Assembly (NCBI GenBank): GCA_050486285.1
Contig: JBJHCZ010000014.1
Coordinates: 8,932 to 72,931, forward strand
Direction: 5' to 3'
Origin: JAITWN01 sp050486285
GTDB lineage: Bacteria; Pseudomonadota; Gammaproteobacteria; SZUA-140
Length of the DNA stretch: 64,000 bases
Shown: piece after piece, positions 46,831-56,316 of the stretch
Layout of the letters: the number at the start of each line of letters is the position of its first letter
Numbering within the stretch: position 1 is the stretch's first letter
The notes under the pieces: generated by a model
What the model was told of the DNA's origin: nothing
What the model saw: only the letters and a program-made list of their open reading frames with translations
Databases searched by the model: none
Program-made: the position numbers and the translations under genes

Positions 46831-48494
46831 GAATGTCCCGGTTGCCAGGCGACGCGGGGGACGGCGGCGAGGAGCTGGCGGGTGTAGGGGTGGCTCGGGC
46901 TGCCGCAGACGCGGTCGGTGGGTCCGAACTCGACGATGCGGCCCTGATGCATCACGGCCATCGTATCGGCCACGTATTCGACAACGCCAATGTTATGGGT
47001 GATGAACAGCAGCGTCAGTTGTTCCTCGCGGCGAAGTTGCAGCAGCAGCTGCAAGACTTCCGCCTGCACCGACACGTCGAGCGCGCTCGTGACCTCGTCG
47101 CAGACGATGAAGCGGGGTTTCAGCGCCAAAGCGCGGGCGATGCCGATGCGCTGGCGCTGGCCGCCGGAGAACTCATGCGGGTAGCGCCACAGGCTGCCGG
47201 GCGGCATCTGCACGCGGTCGAGTACCGCGCGCGCAAGTTCGATGCGCTCCTCCTGGTTCTTGCCGATGCCGTGTACCGCCATCGGTTCGGTCAAGGTCGT
47301 CGCGACGGTCAGGCGCGGGTTCAGCGACGACACCGGGTCCTGGAACACGACCTGCAGCAGTCGGCGGTACGGCAGCAGCGCCCGGCGGTCGAGGCCGGTG
47401 ATGTCGTCGCCGTTGAAGCGGATCGCGCCGGCGGTCGGTTCGATCAGGCGCAACAGCGCGCGCCCGAGCGTAGTCTTGCCGCAGCCGGATTCGCCGACCA
47501 GCGCCATGATCTGTCCCTGCGGGATCGACAGGCTGACGCCATCGACCGCGCGCACATGGTCGACGACGCGGCGCATCAGGCCCTTGCGCACCGGAAAGTG
47601 GACCTTGAGGTCGTTGATCTCGACCAGCGTGCGGCCGGTGACGACGCCCGTATCATCGCCGCCGGCCGCGCGCCGGCGCTTGAGGTTCTCGGGCAGCGCA
47701 TCGATCAACTGGCGGGTGTACGGATGCCTCGGCGCCGACAACACGTCCTTCGTCGCGCCGGTCTCGACGATCAGGCCGTTCTTCATCACCGCGAGGCGGT
47801 CGGCCATCTCGGAGACGACGCCGAAATCATGGGTGATGAACAGGATCGCGGTGCCGCGCCGGGCTTGCAGGTCCTTCATCAGCCTGAGGATCTCGGCCTG
47901 CACCGTGACGTCGAGCGCGGTCGTCGGTTCGTCGGCGATGAGCAGGTCCGGTTCGCAGATCATCGCCATCGCGATCATCACGCGCTGGCGCTGGCCGCCG
48001 GACAGCCGGTGCGGATATTCGTCGATGCGTTCGGCGGCGTTCGGGATCATTACCTGTTCGAGCGCGGCCAGCGTCCGCGCGCGGGCATCGGCGTAGCTGA
48101 TGCCGGGGCGGTGCAGCATCAGCGTCTCGATGATCTGGTCGCCGATCGTGAACACCGGGTTGAGCGAGCTCATCGGTTCCTGGAAGATCATGGTCATGCG
48201 CGATCCGCGGATCTCGCGCCGGCGGTCTTCGGGCAGCGCGAGCATGTCGACCTGCTCGACGCGGTCGTCGTCGCGACGATAGTCGAACAGGATCTTTCCT
48301 TCCGGATGACGGCTGATGTCGCGCGGCAGCAGTTGCATCACCGACAGCGCGGTGATCGACTTGCCGCTGCCGGATTCGCCGACCAGACAGAAGGTCTCGC
48401 CGCGATCGATATCGAAACTGACGCCGTCGACCGCGCGGACGACGCCCTCGCCGGTGTCGAGATGCGTCTTCAGGTTTTCGACGCGCAGCAGCAT
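46818..48494 (-). CDS. yejF: Yej-type peptide ABC transporter ATPase (fused double), ending in a repeat
   Basis: Two ABC ATPase modules fused in 558 residues, driving oligopeptide import. Module 1: GESGSGKS (about residues 37-44) with LSGGQRQRVMIAMAMI; module 2: GESGCGKT with FSGGQRQRIGIARALA, each followed by the OppD/OppF extension. The final SGSE and TAG are from REP-like element 7. It is last in a four-gene operon on this strand: binding protein, YejB, YejE, YejF, the E. coli yejABEF order. Confidence 0.94.
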   Translation of the reverse strand: MLLRVENLKTHLDTGEGVVRAVDGVSFDIDRGETFCLVGESGSGKSITALSVMQLLPRDISRHPEGKILFDYRRDDDRVEQVDMLALPEDRRREIRGSRMTMIFQEPMSSLNPVFTIGDQIIETLMLHRPGISYADARARTLAALEQVMIPNAAERIDEYPHRLSGGQRQRVMIAMAMICEPDLLIADEPTTALDVTVQAEILRLMKDLQARRGTAILFITHDFGVVSEMADRLAVMKNGLIVETGATKDVLSAPRHPYTRQLIDALPENLKRRRAAGGDDTGVVTGRTLVEINDLKVHFPVRKGLMRRVVDHVRAVDGVSLSIPQGQIMALVGESGCGKTTLGRALLRLIEPTAGAIRFNGDDITGLDRRALLPYRRLLQVVFQDPVSSLNPRLTVATTLTEPMAVHGIGKNQEERIELARAVLDRVQMPPGSLWRYPHEFSGGQRQRIGIARALALKPRFIVCDEVTSALDVSVQAEVLQLLLQLRREEQLTLLFITHNIGVVEYVADTMAVMHQGRIVEFGPTDRVCGSPSHPYTRQLLAAVPRVAWQPGHSGSE

Positions 48495-48501
48495 CGATGC
48501 C

Positions 48502-49701
48502 TCAGTTCGATTTCTTCAGGTACGGATCGATCGCGTCACGCAAGGACTCACCGATCAGGTTGTAGGCGAACACGGTCAGGAAGATCGCGCCGCCGGGGAA
48601 GGCCGCCATCCACCAGTTGAAGGTCGAGGCCTGTACCGCCTGGTTCAGCATCTGTCCCCACGACGGGTCGTCGACGAGGCCGAGACCGAGGAAGCTCAGC
48701 ACCGCCTCGGCGAGGATCGCCGAGGCGACGCCGAAGCTCGCCGCGACGAGGATCGGCGCGATGCCGTTCGGCAACATGTGGCGGAACAGGATCGAGTGCA
48801 GCGGCAGGCCGCAGGCAACGCCGGCCTGCACGAACTCCTGCTCGCGCAGTTTAAGGAACTCGGCGCGCACATAGCGGGCGTAACCGGCCCAGCTGGTCAG
48901 TCCGATGATGACCATCATCAGGTACAGGCTGCGGCCGAAGAACGCGACGAATGTCAGCAGCAGGAACAGCGTCGGGATCGCCTCGAAGATCTCGACCAGG
49001 CGCATGCCGATCATGTCGACGATACCGGAGAAATAGCCCATCAAGCCGCCGATGATGACGCCGATCAGCAGCGCGATCCCGGTCGCGACGAAACCGATGC
49101 CGAGCGCGATGCGCGAGGCGTGGATCATGCGGCTCAGCACGTCGGCGCCGTTCTCGTCGGTGCCCATCAGGTGGCGGCGGTCTTCGGCGTCGAGCGGCTT
49201 CTCGAGTCCGGTGTCGCCGTAATCGCGCAGATAGTCCTTCGGCGAAAACGGCACCGGCGCGCGCACGATCCAGTCGTAGTGGCCGGCGCGCTCGGCCTCG
49301 CGATACTGCTCGTAGATCGTCAGCGGCGGCGGCGATACGAAGGCATGGCTCAGCGCGGCGGCGCCGAGGATCGCCGCGAGCAGGATCGCACCGCGGATCA
49401 GCAGCGGCTTGCGCACCAGCGCCAGCATCGCGAAGGCGAGGAAGGTGACCATCAGCGTGACGTCGCCCGGCGTCAGGAAGCGCAAGAGCGGGCTCGACAG
49501 CCGGCCGCCTTCCGAGATCAGCAGCGGATGGCTGTTGGCGAGGAACGGCGCGAACACCGCGACCGCGGCCAGGATCGCGATCCACGCGATGCCGAGGCGC
49601 GCGCCCCAGCGCTTGAACACATCGAGCGCAACCTGGCGCGCAAAGCCGCGCGAGCGCGGTTCGGTTACGGGACGTGAGCCGGCGACAGTCGCGTCAGTCA
49701 T
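48502..49701 (-). CDS. yejE: Yej-type ABC permease, enlarged
   Basis: Inner-membrane permease of 399 residues (E. coli YejE about 341). The core from about residue 165 is standard (GTDENGADVLSRMIHASRIALGIGF, then SWAGYARYVRAEFLKLREQEF as the ATPase-contact loop). Before it lie extra hydrophobic segments not usual for the family (VTLMVTFLAFAMLALV, LLIRGAILLAAILGAAAL). It overlaps yejB by eight bases and is followed by yejF after seven. Confidence 0.9.
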   Translation of the reverse strand: MTDATVAGSRPVTEPRSRGFARQVALDVFKRWGARLGIAWIAILAAVAVFAPFLANSHPLLISEGGRLSSPLLRFLTPGDVTLMVTFLAFAMLALVRKPLLIRGAILLAAILGAAALSHAFVSPPPLTIYEQYREAERAGHYDWIVRAPVPFSPKDYLRDYGDTGLEKPLDAEDRRHLMGTDENGADVLSRMIHASRIALGIGFVATGIALLIGVIIGGLMGYFSGIVDMIGMRLVEIFEAIPTLFLLLTFVAFFGRSLYLMMVIIGLTSWAGYARYVRAEFLKLREQEFVQAGVACGLPLHSILFRHMLPNGIAPILVAASFGVASAILAEAVLSFLGLGLVDDPSWGQMLNQAVQASTFNWWMAAFPGGAIFLTVFAYNLIGESLRDAIDPYLKKSN

Positions 49702-51076
49702 AACTGACCCTCGGATCGGCGATCGCGTAGCAGAGGTCCGCGATCAGATAACCGGCCAGTGTCAGCAGGCCGCTGATCAGCGTGATCGACAGCACCAGTT
49801 CCCGGTCGCGGCCCTTGACCGCCTCGACCGCGAGCTTGCCCATGCCCTCGATGCTGAAGATCGTCTCGACGATGACCGAGCCGCTGAGCAGCGACGGCAG
49901 CAGCGTCGCCGACACCGTGATCAGCGGCAACAGACTGTTGCGGAAGACATGCCGCCACAGCACGTCGCGCTCGCCGACGCCCTTCGCGCGCGCGGTGCGC
50001 GCGTAATCCGACAACAGGTTCTCCAGCACCGCCGAGCGCGACAGCTTGGCGAGAAACGCGAAGCCGCCGTAGGACAGGCAGATTACCGGCAGCGTCAGAT
50101 GCCACAGCCGGTCGAACAGGAAACCGCGCACGAACTCCCCCTGCGCGAAGTGGCCGGCGAGGCCGATGCCGACGAACACGCCGATCATCCCCATCGTGCC
50201 GACGCGCAGCCCATCGAAGCCGGAGCGCGCGATCAGCGCAAAGACGCCGGCGCCGGCGAGCGCGAGCAGCAGATGCAGCACGATCGAACTCGATTCCGGC
50301 AGGCCGCCCGCCATCAGCCAGCCGAGCGCGAGCCCGAGCGCGGCCATGGCGCCGGTGCGGATCAGCACCGGCGCGCGCAGCGCGAGCGCGGCCATCAGCA
50401 CCGCGCCGATGCCCGCGAGCGCGAACACCAGCGCGACGTCCCACAGGCTGGTCCAGTACGGCAGGAAGGTCATGTCGATCGCGTCGCGCCGGCTGATGCC
50501 GGCGGTCGGGAACCAGCGCCAGTACTGGTCGGAGGCGAAGAAGCCGATCATCAGCACGCCGGCGAGCATCGTCGGCACCGACCACAGGCTGAGCAGCGCG
50601 ACGCCCGAGCTCACGTCGAAGCCGCGGCCGCGCTGGGTCGCGGCGTAGACGCCGACGCTGATCGCGATGATATAGATGATCGGGATCGAGATCACGTTCA
50701 GCAACAGCGTGATCGGCAGGCGTTCCTGCACCAGGTCCATCACCGAGCGGCCGTAGCGGAAGCTCATGCCGAGATCGGAGCCCTTGAACAGCGAGAAGCC
50801 GGCAACCTTGCCGTCGTCGTCGAAGGTGAAACCGGCCGGCGAGACGTTGTTGAGCCAGCGCAGGTACTGGATCGGCGCCGGCTGGTCGAGACCGTAGCGC
50901 TTGTTGTAATAGTCTTCGAGCGCCTTCTTCGCCTGCGGCTCGAGGTTCATGCCGTCGACCAGGCTCTGCGCGCTGATGCCGCCCGGGGAGGCCGCCATGA
51001 TCGTGAACACGACGATCGTGATCCCGAGCAGCGTCGGGATCATCAGCAGCAAACGACGCAGGATATAGGTATGCAT
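49694..51076 (-). CDS. yejB: Yej-type ABC permease, enlarged
   Basis: Inner-membrane permease of 460 residues, about 100 more than E. coli YejB. The N-terminus (YILRRLLLMIPTLLGITIVVF) and C-terminal core (ENLLSDYARTARAKGVGERD as the contact loop, then SGSVIVETIFSIEGMGKL) are standard. The extra length is a hydrophobic insert at about residues 210-320 (DVALVFALAGIGAVLMAALAL, TGAMAALGLALGWLMAGG, HLLLALAGAGVFALIA), which would add four or so membrane helices in the middle. It lies between the binding protein and yejE. Confidence 0.9.
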   Translation of the reverse strand: MHTYILRRLLLMIPTLLGITIVVFTIMAASPGGISAQSLVDGMNLEPQAKKALEDYYNKRYGLDQPAPIQYLRWLNNVSPAGFTFDDDGKVAGFSLFKGSDLGMSFRYGRSVMDLVQERLPITLLLNVISIPIIYIIAISVGVYAATQRGRGFDVSSGVALLSLWSVPTMLAGVLMIGFFASDQYWRWFPTAGISRRDAIDMTFLPYWTSLWDVALVFALAGIGAVLMAALALRAPVLIRTGAMAALGLALGWLMAGGLPESSSIVLHLLLALAGAGVFALIARSGFDGLRVGTMGMIGVFVGIGLAGHFAQGEFVRGFLFDRLWHLTLPVICLSYGGFAFLAKLSRSAVLENLLSDYARTARAKGVGERDVLWRHVFRNSLLPLITVSATLLPSLLSGSVIVETIFSIEGMGKLAVEAVKGRDRELVLSITLISGLLTLAGYLIADLCYAIADPRVSYD

Positions 51077-51088
51077 CGGTCCCCGGGA

Positions 51089-52975
51089 TCAGCGGGAATA
51101 CTTCTGCAGCGGCCCCGGCACGTAGATCTCGACCGGCACGCGGCTCATGTTCAGCCCGAGATTGGTGATCTCCAGGTTGTGCAGGCGACGGTCGAGGAAC
51201 GCCAGCGTCTTGCGCCGCATCAGGAAGGTATAGGGCTGATCCTCGTAGAGGATGCGCTCGGCGGCGTGCCACAGCGGCATGCGCGCGTCGACGTCGACCT
51301 CGGCGCGCGCCTGATCGACGAGGCGATCGAACTCGGGATTGCGGTAGTGGACGAAGTTGTCGCCGCCGGCCATCGTCTGGGTCGAATGGAACATCTGGAA
51401 GATGTCGATCTCGACGTTGCTGGTCCAGCCGAGCGTGATCGCGTCGAAGTCCTTGCGGTTGATCAGGTCGAGCATCACCGACCACTCGGTCGGCTTGGGC
51501 CTGAGCACGATGCCGACGCGCGCGTAGAGGTCGCGCAGGAACAGCACGATGCGGCGGGTGTCCTCGTTGTCCTGGAAGAACACCAGCTCGAAGTCGAACG
51601 ACTGGCCGTCCGGCCCCTGCAGCACGCCGTCGCCGTTGCGATCCTCGAAGCCGGCCTCCTTCAGCAGCGCGAGGGCCTTGCCGGCATCGAATGGCCGCGG
51701 CACGAGCGCGGGATCGTGCTGCGGACTGCGCGGACTGAACGGGCTGACCGCGGCCTCGGCGAAGCCGAGCATGATCTCGTCGATGATGCGCTGCTGGTCG
51801 GTCAGCAGCGTCATCGCCTGGCGTACGCGCCGGTCGGCGAAGCGGGTCGGCGCGCCGTTGCGCTCCTGGTTCCAGCCGATGTAGTTGTAGCCGGCGGTCG
51901 GCGCCATGTATTCGAAGTGATGGGTGCGCGCGCGCAGGTCGCGGTCGTCGAGCAGGCGCTGGTATTCGCGCGGGCTGGCGCCGTAGACGTCGATCTCGCG
52001 ATTGCGGAAGGTCGTCAGGCGCGCGGCGTCGTTCTCGATGACCCGCCACATCACGCGGTCGAACGGCGGCTGCACCGGGCCCCAGTAGCGCGGGTTGCGT
52101 TCGAGTTCGACGCGGCCCTGGTCCGGCGTCCAGCCGCGCGGGTCGGGCAGGCGGTACGGACCCGAGCCGAACAGCAGGCCGCGCGACTGGTTGAAGTCCT
52201 CGGGCCGCTCGAGGAACGGTTCGTAGAAGTGGCGCGCCATGATCGCCATGCTGCCGGCGAGCTGGAGGCTGTTGAAATACGGTTCATTGAAGCGGAACGC
52301 GACCTCGTAGGGGCCGGTCGCGGTGACCGATTCGACCTTCTCGAGATAGGCGCGGTCGCGTGGCGCGGCGATCGCGTCGTTCATGATGAATGCGAAGGTG
52401 AACGCAATGTCCTCGGCAGTCAGCGGCATGCCGTCGGAGAAGGTCACGCCCTCGTGCAGCCGGAAGGTGATGGTCAACCCGTCCACGCTGTATTCCCAGT
52501 CGCGCGCGATCAGGCCCTGCCATTGGAGGGTGTCCGGGTCGCGCACCAGCAGCGACTCGAGTACGTAGGACTGGACCTCGGACGAATAGGCGTCGGTCGA
52601 GATCGTCGGCGTCAGGGTCTTGAGTCCGGTGCCGAAGGCGAGCACCAGCGCGTCGCCGGTCTGGAAGTCGTCCTTTTCGCTGGCCGCGATCGCGCGGCGG
52701 AACGCCGCGGGGACCTCGTCGACATCGGTCTGGCCGCCGCCGGCCGCGCCCGATACCGCGACGCCGTCGCGCAGGCGCCGCTCGACCGACTGCATCGCGC
52801 CGCGCAGCGTGCGCAGGTCCTGCGCCTGCTCGCTCATGACCCGGGTCATCTGCTCCATCTTCGTCCACTGGCGGTCGACCTGGTACATCACCAGCAGCAG
52901 CACGAGCAGCAGGATCGACAGCGCGGACAGCAGCACGAAGTCTTTGGAGGTGAAGCGTTTATCCATGGCCGTCAT
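51089..52975 (-). CDS. Membrane-anchored oligopeptide-binding protein (YejA-like)
   Basis: Substrate-binding protein of the SBP_bac_5 family, 628 residues, for the Yej-type importer encoded downstream. Instead of a cleavable signal it starts with a short cytoplasmic segment, a membrane helix (DFVLLSALSILLLVLLLVMY, about residues 12-33) and a predicted coiled coil (about 36-70, WTKMEQMTRVMSEQAQDL). The binding domain runs from about 105, with VLESLLVRDPDTLQWQGLIA, LHEGVTFSDGMPLTAEDIAF and NQERNGAPTRFADRRVRQAM. The anchor and coiled coil are unusual and suggest tethered, perhaps oligomeric, display. The in-frame ATG at 52966 is an alternative start. Confidence 0.88.
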   Translation of the reverse strand: MTAMDKRFTSKDFVLLSALSILLLVLLLVMYQVDRQWTKMEQMTRVMSEQAQDLRTLRGAMQSVERRLRDGVAVSGAAGGGQTDVDEVPAAFRRAIAASEKDDFQTGDALVLAFGTGLKTLTPTISTDAYSSEVQSYVLESLLVRDPDTLQWQGLIARDWEYSVDGLTITFRLHEGVTFSDGMPLTAEDIAFTFAFIMNDAIAAPRDRAYLEKVESVTATGPYEVAFRFNEPYFNSLQLAGSMAIMARHFYEPFLERPEDFNQSRGLLFGSGPYRLPDPRGWTPDQGRVELERNPRYWGPVQPPFDRVMWRVIENDAARLTTFRNREIDVYGASPREYQRLLDDRDLRARTHHFEYMAPTAGYNYIGWNQERNGAPTRFADRRVRQAMTLLTDQQRIIDEIMLGFAEAAVSPFSPRSPQHDPALVPRPFDAGKALALLKEAGFEDRNGDGVLQGPDGQSFDFELVFFQDNEDTRRIVLFLRDLYARVGIVLRPKPTEWSVMLDLINRKDFDAITLGWTSNVEIDIFQMFHSTQTMAGGDNFVHYRNPEFDRLVDQARAEVDVDARMPLWHAAERILYEDQPYTFLMRRKTLAFLDRRLHNLEITNLGLNMSRVPVEIYVPGPLQKYSR

Positions 52976-52983
52976 CGCATGTT

Positions 52984-53030
52984 ATGGGGTCGGAGCCTCG
53001 GGGTCAGACCCCGAAGGGCGCTGACCCCAT
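52984..53030. repeat. Degenerate REP-like element 8
   Basis: ATGGGGTC at 52984-52991 and GACCCCAT at 53023-53030 enclose a second small palindrome CGGGGTC-A-GACCCCG. The core GGGGTC is kept but the AGAGT arm has changed. It lies nine bases upstream of the binding-protein start, in the 230-bp gap between the two divergent operons. Confidence 0.6.
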
Positions 53031-53206
53031 GCCCGGTCATCGGCCGCCGGGCGCGGAACACAAGTCCGCAGTTTATCAGCATTATTTCATTCTGACCCAG
53101 CCCCGGCGCCGGGGTTCAGTCACGGGCGTTTGCGCCCCCTGAATATCAACAATAAAATCGCTGATATTCAGCGAAACCCGTCGCAGCCACCCGCAGGGAG
53201 CGCCTG

Positions 53207-53938
53207 TTGATCGAGCCCGCCGCCAGCGGCCGGACCGAGGTCGTCTTTGCGACCCGCGGCCTGACCAAGACCTATGTCGTCGGCGAGGTCGAGATCCATG
53301 CCCTGCGGGGCGTCGACCTCGACCTCTACGCCGGCGAGTTGACGGTCATGCTCGGGGCCTCCGGCTCCGGCAAGTCGACCCTGCTCAATATCCTCGGTGG
53401 TCTCGACCATGCCACCGGCGGCACGGTGCGCTACCGCGAGCAGGACCTCGTCAACGCCCCCGACAAGGTGCTGACCGCGTTCCGTCGTGACAATGTCGGC
53501 TTCGTGTTCCAGTTCTATAACCTGATCTCGAGCCTGACCGCGCGCGAGAACATCGCGATCGTCACCGAGATCAGCCGCAACCCGATCACCCCTGAAGCGG
53601 CGCTCGCGCTCGTCGGCCTCGAACAGCGCATGGATCACTTCCCGTCGCAGCTCTCGGGCGGCGAGCAGCAGCGCGTCGCGATCGCGCGTGCGATCGCGAA
53701 GCAGCCGGCGGTGCTGCTATGCGACGAGCCGACCGGCGCGCTCGATTCGAAGAACGGCGTGCAGGTGCTGGAGGCGATCGCCCGCATCAACCGCGAGCTC
53801 GGCACGACGACCGTCGTCATCACCCACAACGCGGTCATCGGCGAGATGGCCGACCGCGTGATCCGGATCAGCGACGGCCGCGTCTCCGAGATCCGCGCCA
53901 ATCCCGCGCGCAAGCGCCCCGACGAGCTGTCCTGGTGA
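53207..53938 (+). CDS. ABC ATPase of MacB/LolD type
   Basis: Nucleotide-binding subunit, 243 residues, TTG start. Walker A GASGSGKSTLLN, signature LSGGEQQRVAIARAIA, Walker B AVLLCDEPTGALDSKNG and switch His in VVITHNAVI. This subclass pairs with FtsX-like permeases to move substrates such as lipoproteins, peptides or toxins across the envelope. It is coupled to the permease by a GTGA overlap, and the adaptor follows, making a MacAB-like set. Substrate unknown. Confidence 0.9.
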   Translation: MIEPAASGRTEVVFATRGLTKTYVVGEVEIHALRGVDLDLYAGELTVMLGASGSGKSTLLNILGGLDHATGGTVRYREQDLVNAPDKVLTAFRRDNVGFVFQFYNLISSLTARENIAIVTEISRNPITPEAALALVGLEQRMDHFPSQLSGGEQQRVAIARAIAKQPAVLLCDEPTGALDSKNGVQVLEAIARINRELGTTTVVITHNAVIGEMADRVIRISDGRVSEIRANPARKRPDELSW

Positions 53939-56301
53939 TCAGCGCGCTGAACCGCAAGCTCTTGCGCGACCTCGGCCAGATGAAGGGCCAGGTCGCGGCG
54001 ATCGCGGTGGTCATCGGCGCCGGCGTCATGGTGCTGGTGTTGTCGGTGACGGCGCTCGACGCGATCTCGCTGTCGAAGGACCGCTTCTACGAGACCGGCA
54101 ACTTCGCCGAGATCTTCAGCGACCTCAAGCGCGCGCCGGAGGGCGTCGCCGGGCGGTTGCGCGAGATCCCCGGCGTCAATCTCGTCGAGACCCGCGTCGT
54201 CGCGCCGGTCAGGCTCGAGGTCGCGGGCTTCGCCGACCCGGTGCGCGGCCTCCTGCTGTCGATCCCGGACGGCCGCCAGCCGGATCTCAACCGACTCTAT
54301 ATAAGAGAGGGCGGCCTGCCCGAGTCCGGCCGCTCCGACCAGGTCGCGATCAGCGAGCCGTTTGCCCAGGCCCACGGCCTGCGCGCCGGCGACCGCCTGC
54401 GCGCGATCATCAACGGCCGGCTCGAGACCCTGACCGTCAGCGGCGTCGTGCTGTCGCCGGAGTTCATCTACCAGCTCGGCCCCGCCGACCTGATCCCGGA
54501 CTTCGAGCGCTTCGCGCTGATGTGGATGAACCGCCGCGCGCTCGGCAACGCCTTCGCGATGGACGGCGCATTCAACAACGTGGTGATGACGCTGCAGGCC
54601 GGCGCCAACCCGGTCGAGGTCATCGAGGCCGTCGACCGGGTGCTGGCGCCGTACGGCGGCATCGGCGCCCATGACCGCGAAGACCAGCTCTCGCATCGCT
54701 TCCTGACCCAGGAGATCGAGCAGCTCGAGGTCCACGCGATCATCCTGCCGGCGATCTTCCTCGGCGTCGCCGCGTTCTTGCTCAATGTGCTGATGGCGCG
54801 CATCATCCGCACCCAGCGCCAGCAGCTCGCGGTGCTCAAGGCCTTCGGCTACGACAATCGCGCGATCGCGCTGCACTATGCGCAGATGACCGGGCTGATC
54901 GTCCTCATCGGCAGCGTCATCGGCATCGCCTTCGGCGCCTGGGCCGGACAGGGCATCGCCGCAGTCTATGCCGAGTACTTCCGCTTTCCCGAGCTGAGCA
55001 TGCGCTTCCAGCCGCGCATCCTCGTACTCGGGCTGGCGATCGCGCTCATTGCCGCGCTGCTCGGCACCTTCCGCGCGGTGCTCGGCGCCGCCAGGCTGCC
55101 GCCGGCCGAGGCGATGCGACCGCCGGCGCCGGAGGCCTTTCGCCAGGGCTGGCTCGAGCGCTCGCCGCTCGGCCGCCTGCTCGACCAGCCGAGCCTGATG
55201 GTCTTGCGCAACCTGACCCGCCACCGCTTCAAGGCGACGATGTCGGTGATCGGCATCGGCCTGTCGGCCTCCTTGCTGCTGGTCGGCGGTTACCAGTTCA
55301 ACGCGATCGATCACCTGCTCGATACCCAGTACCGCCTGGTGCTGAAGATGGACGTGCACCTCGCGTTCAGCGAGCCGACGCCGGAGCGCGCCGCGGCCGA
55401 GCTGCGCGCCCAGCCGGGCGTCCACTTCGTCGAGACCTACCGCAGCGTGCCGGTGCGCCTCGTCCACGGCGCGCGCGAATACCGCACCGCGATCCTCGGT
55501 CTCGACGAGGAGCCGCGCCTGCACAGCCTGATCGACGCGAGCTATCGCCCGGTGCGCCTGCCGCCCGAGGGCCTGCTGATGACCGGCTATCTCGCCGATT
55601 ACCTCGGCCTGAAGCCCGGCGACTTCGTCCAGGTCGAGGTCATGGAGGGGCATCGCCGCACGCTGTCGGCGCAGCTCGCCGGCACCGTCGACGAGCCGAT
55701 CGGCGTCAGCGCCTACATGGAGCGGCGCGCGCTGAACCGGCTGATGCGCGAGGGTCCGGCGATCTCCGGCGCGTGGCTGCTGACCGATCGCTCGCGCGAG
55801 GCGGAGCTGTTCGCGAGGCTGTGGGAGGTGCCGCGCATCGCCAGCATCGGCCAGATCGCCGAGGTCGAGACCAACTTCCGCAGCTATATCGAGGACACCG
55901 CGCTGATCATCATGGGCATCATGCTCGGGCTCGCGTGCTCGATCGCGTTCGCGGTGGTCTACAACAACGCCCGCATCGCGTTCGCCGAGCGCGCCCGCGA
56001 GCTGGCGACGCTGCGCGTGCTCGGCTTCACCCGCGCCGAGGTCGGCTGGATCCTGATCGGCGAGATCATGCTGCTGTCCCTGTTCGCGATCCCGCTCGGC
56101 TGGCTGTTCGGCACCGGCTTCGCGTGGATCATCAACGAGGCGATCAGCATCGACCTGTTCCGCATCCCGTTCATCATCACGCCGCGCACCTACGCGCTCG
56201 CAGCGGCCGGGGTGCTGCTCGCGTCGGTGCTGTCGGTGCTGCTGATCGCCCGCCGCCTGCACCGTCTCGACATGGTGTCGGCATTGAAAACCGTCGAATG
56301 A
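53935..56301 (+). CDS. ABC permease with two FtsX domains
   Basis: Membrane permease of 788 residues from a GTG overlapping the ATPase stop. It has an N-terminal helix (AAIAVVIGAGVMVLVLSVTA), a large extracytoplasmic domain (about 45-260), three helices (ILPAIFLGVAAFLLNVLMA onwards), then a second half with its own helix and periplasmic domain (about 430-640) and the C-terminal FtsX block (ALIIMGIMLGLACSIAFAVV). The duplicated layout is typical of DevC- or LolCE-like exporters with a HlyD partner. Confidence 0.9.
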   Translation: MISALNRKLLRDLGQMKGQVAAIAVVIGAGVMVLVLSVTALDAISLSKDRFYETGNFAEIFSDLKRAPEGVAGRLREIPGVNLVETRVVAPVRLEVAGFADPVRGLLLSIPDGRQPDLNRLYIREGGLPESGRSDQVAISEPFAQAHGLRAGDRLRAIINGRLETLTVSGVVLSPEFIYQLGPADLIPDFERFALMWMNRRALGNAFAMDGAFNNVVMTLQAGANPVEVIEAVDRVLAPYGGIGAHDREDQLSHRFLTQEIEQLEVHAIILPAIFLGVAAFLLNVLMARIIRTQRQQLAVLKAFGYDNRAIALHYAQMTGLIVLIGSVIGIAFGAWAGQGIAAVYAEYFRFPELSMRFQPRILVLGLAIALIAALLGTFRAVLGAARLPPAEAMRPPAPEAFRQGWLERSPLGRLLDQPSLMVLRNLTRHRFKATMSVIGIGLSASLLLVGGYQFNAIDHLLDTQYRLVLKMDVHLAFSEPTPERAAAELRAQPGVHFVETYRSVPVRLVHGAREYRTAILGLDEEPRLHSLIDASYRPVRLPPEGLLMTGYLADYLGLKPGDFVQVEVMEGHRRTLSAQLAGTVDEPIGVSAYMERRALNRLMREGPAISGAWLLTDRSREAELFARLWEVPRIASIGQIAEVETNFRSYIEDTALIIMGIMLGLACSIAFAVVYNNARIAFAERARELATLRVLGFTRAEVGWILIGEIMLLSLFAIPLGWLFGTGFAWIINEAISIDLFRIPFIITPRTYALAAAGVLLASVLSVLLIARRLHRLDMVSALKTVE

Positions 56302-56316
56302 TGCTAAGGTAATGCG

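Noticed and set aside
49409..53095. Long open frame (about 1,230 codons) antisense to the Yej-type genes
   Set aside because: Same reason: low-complexity Arg/Asp/Gln-rich translation opposite four recognisable transport genes.
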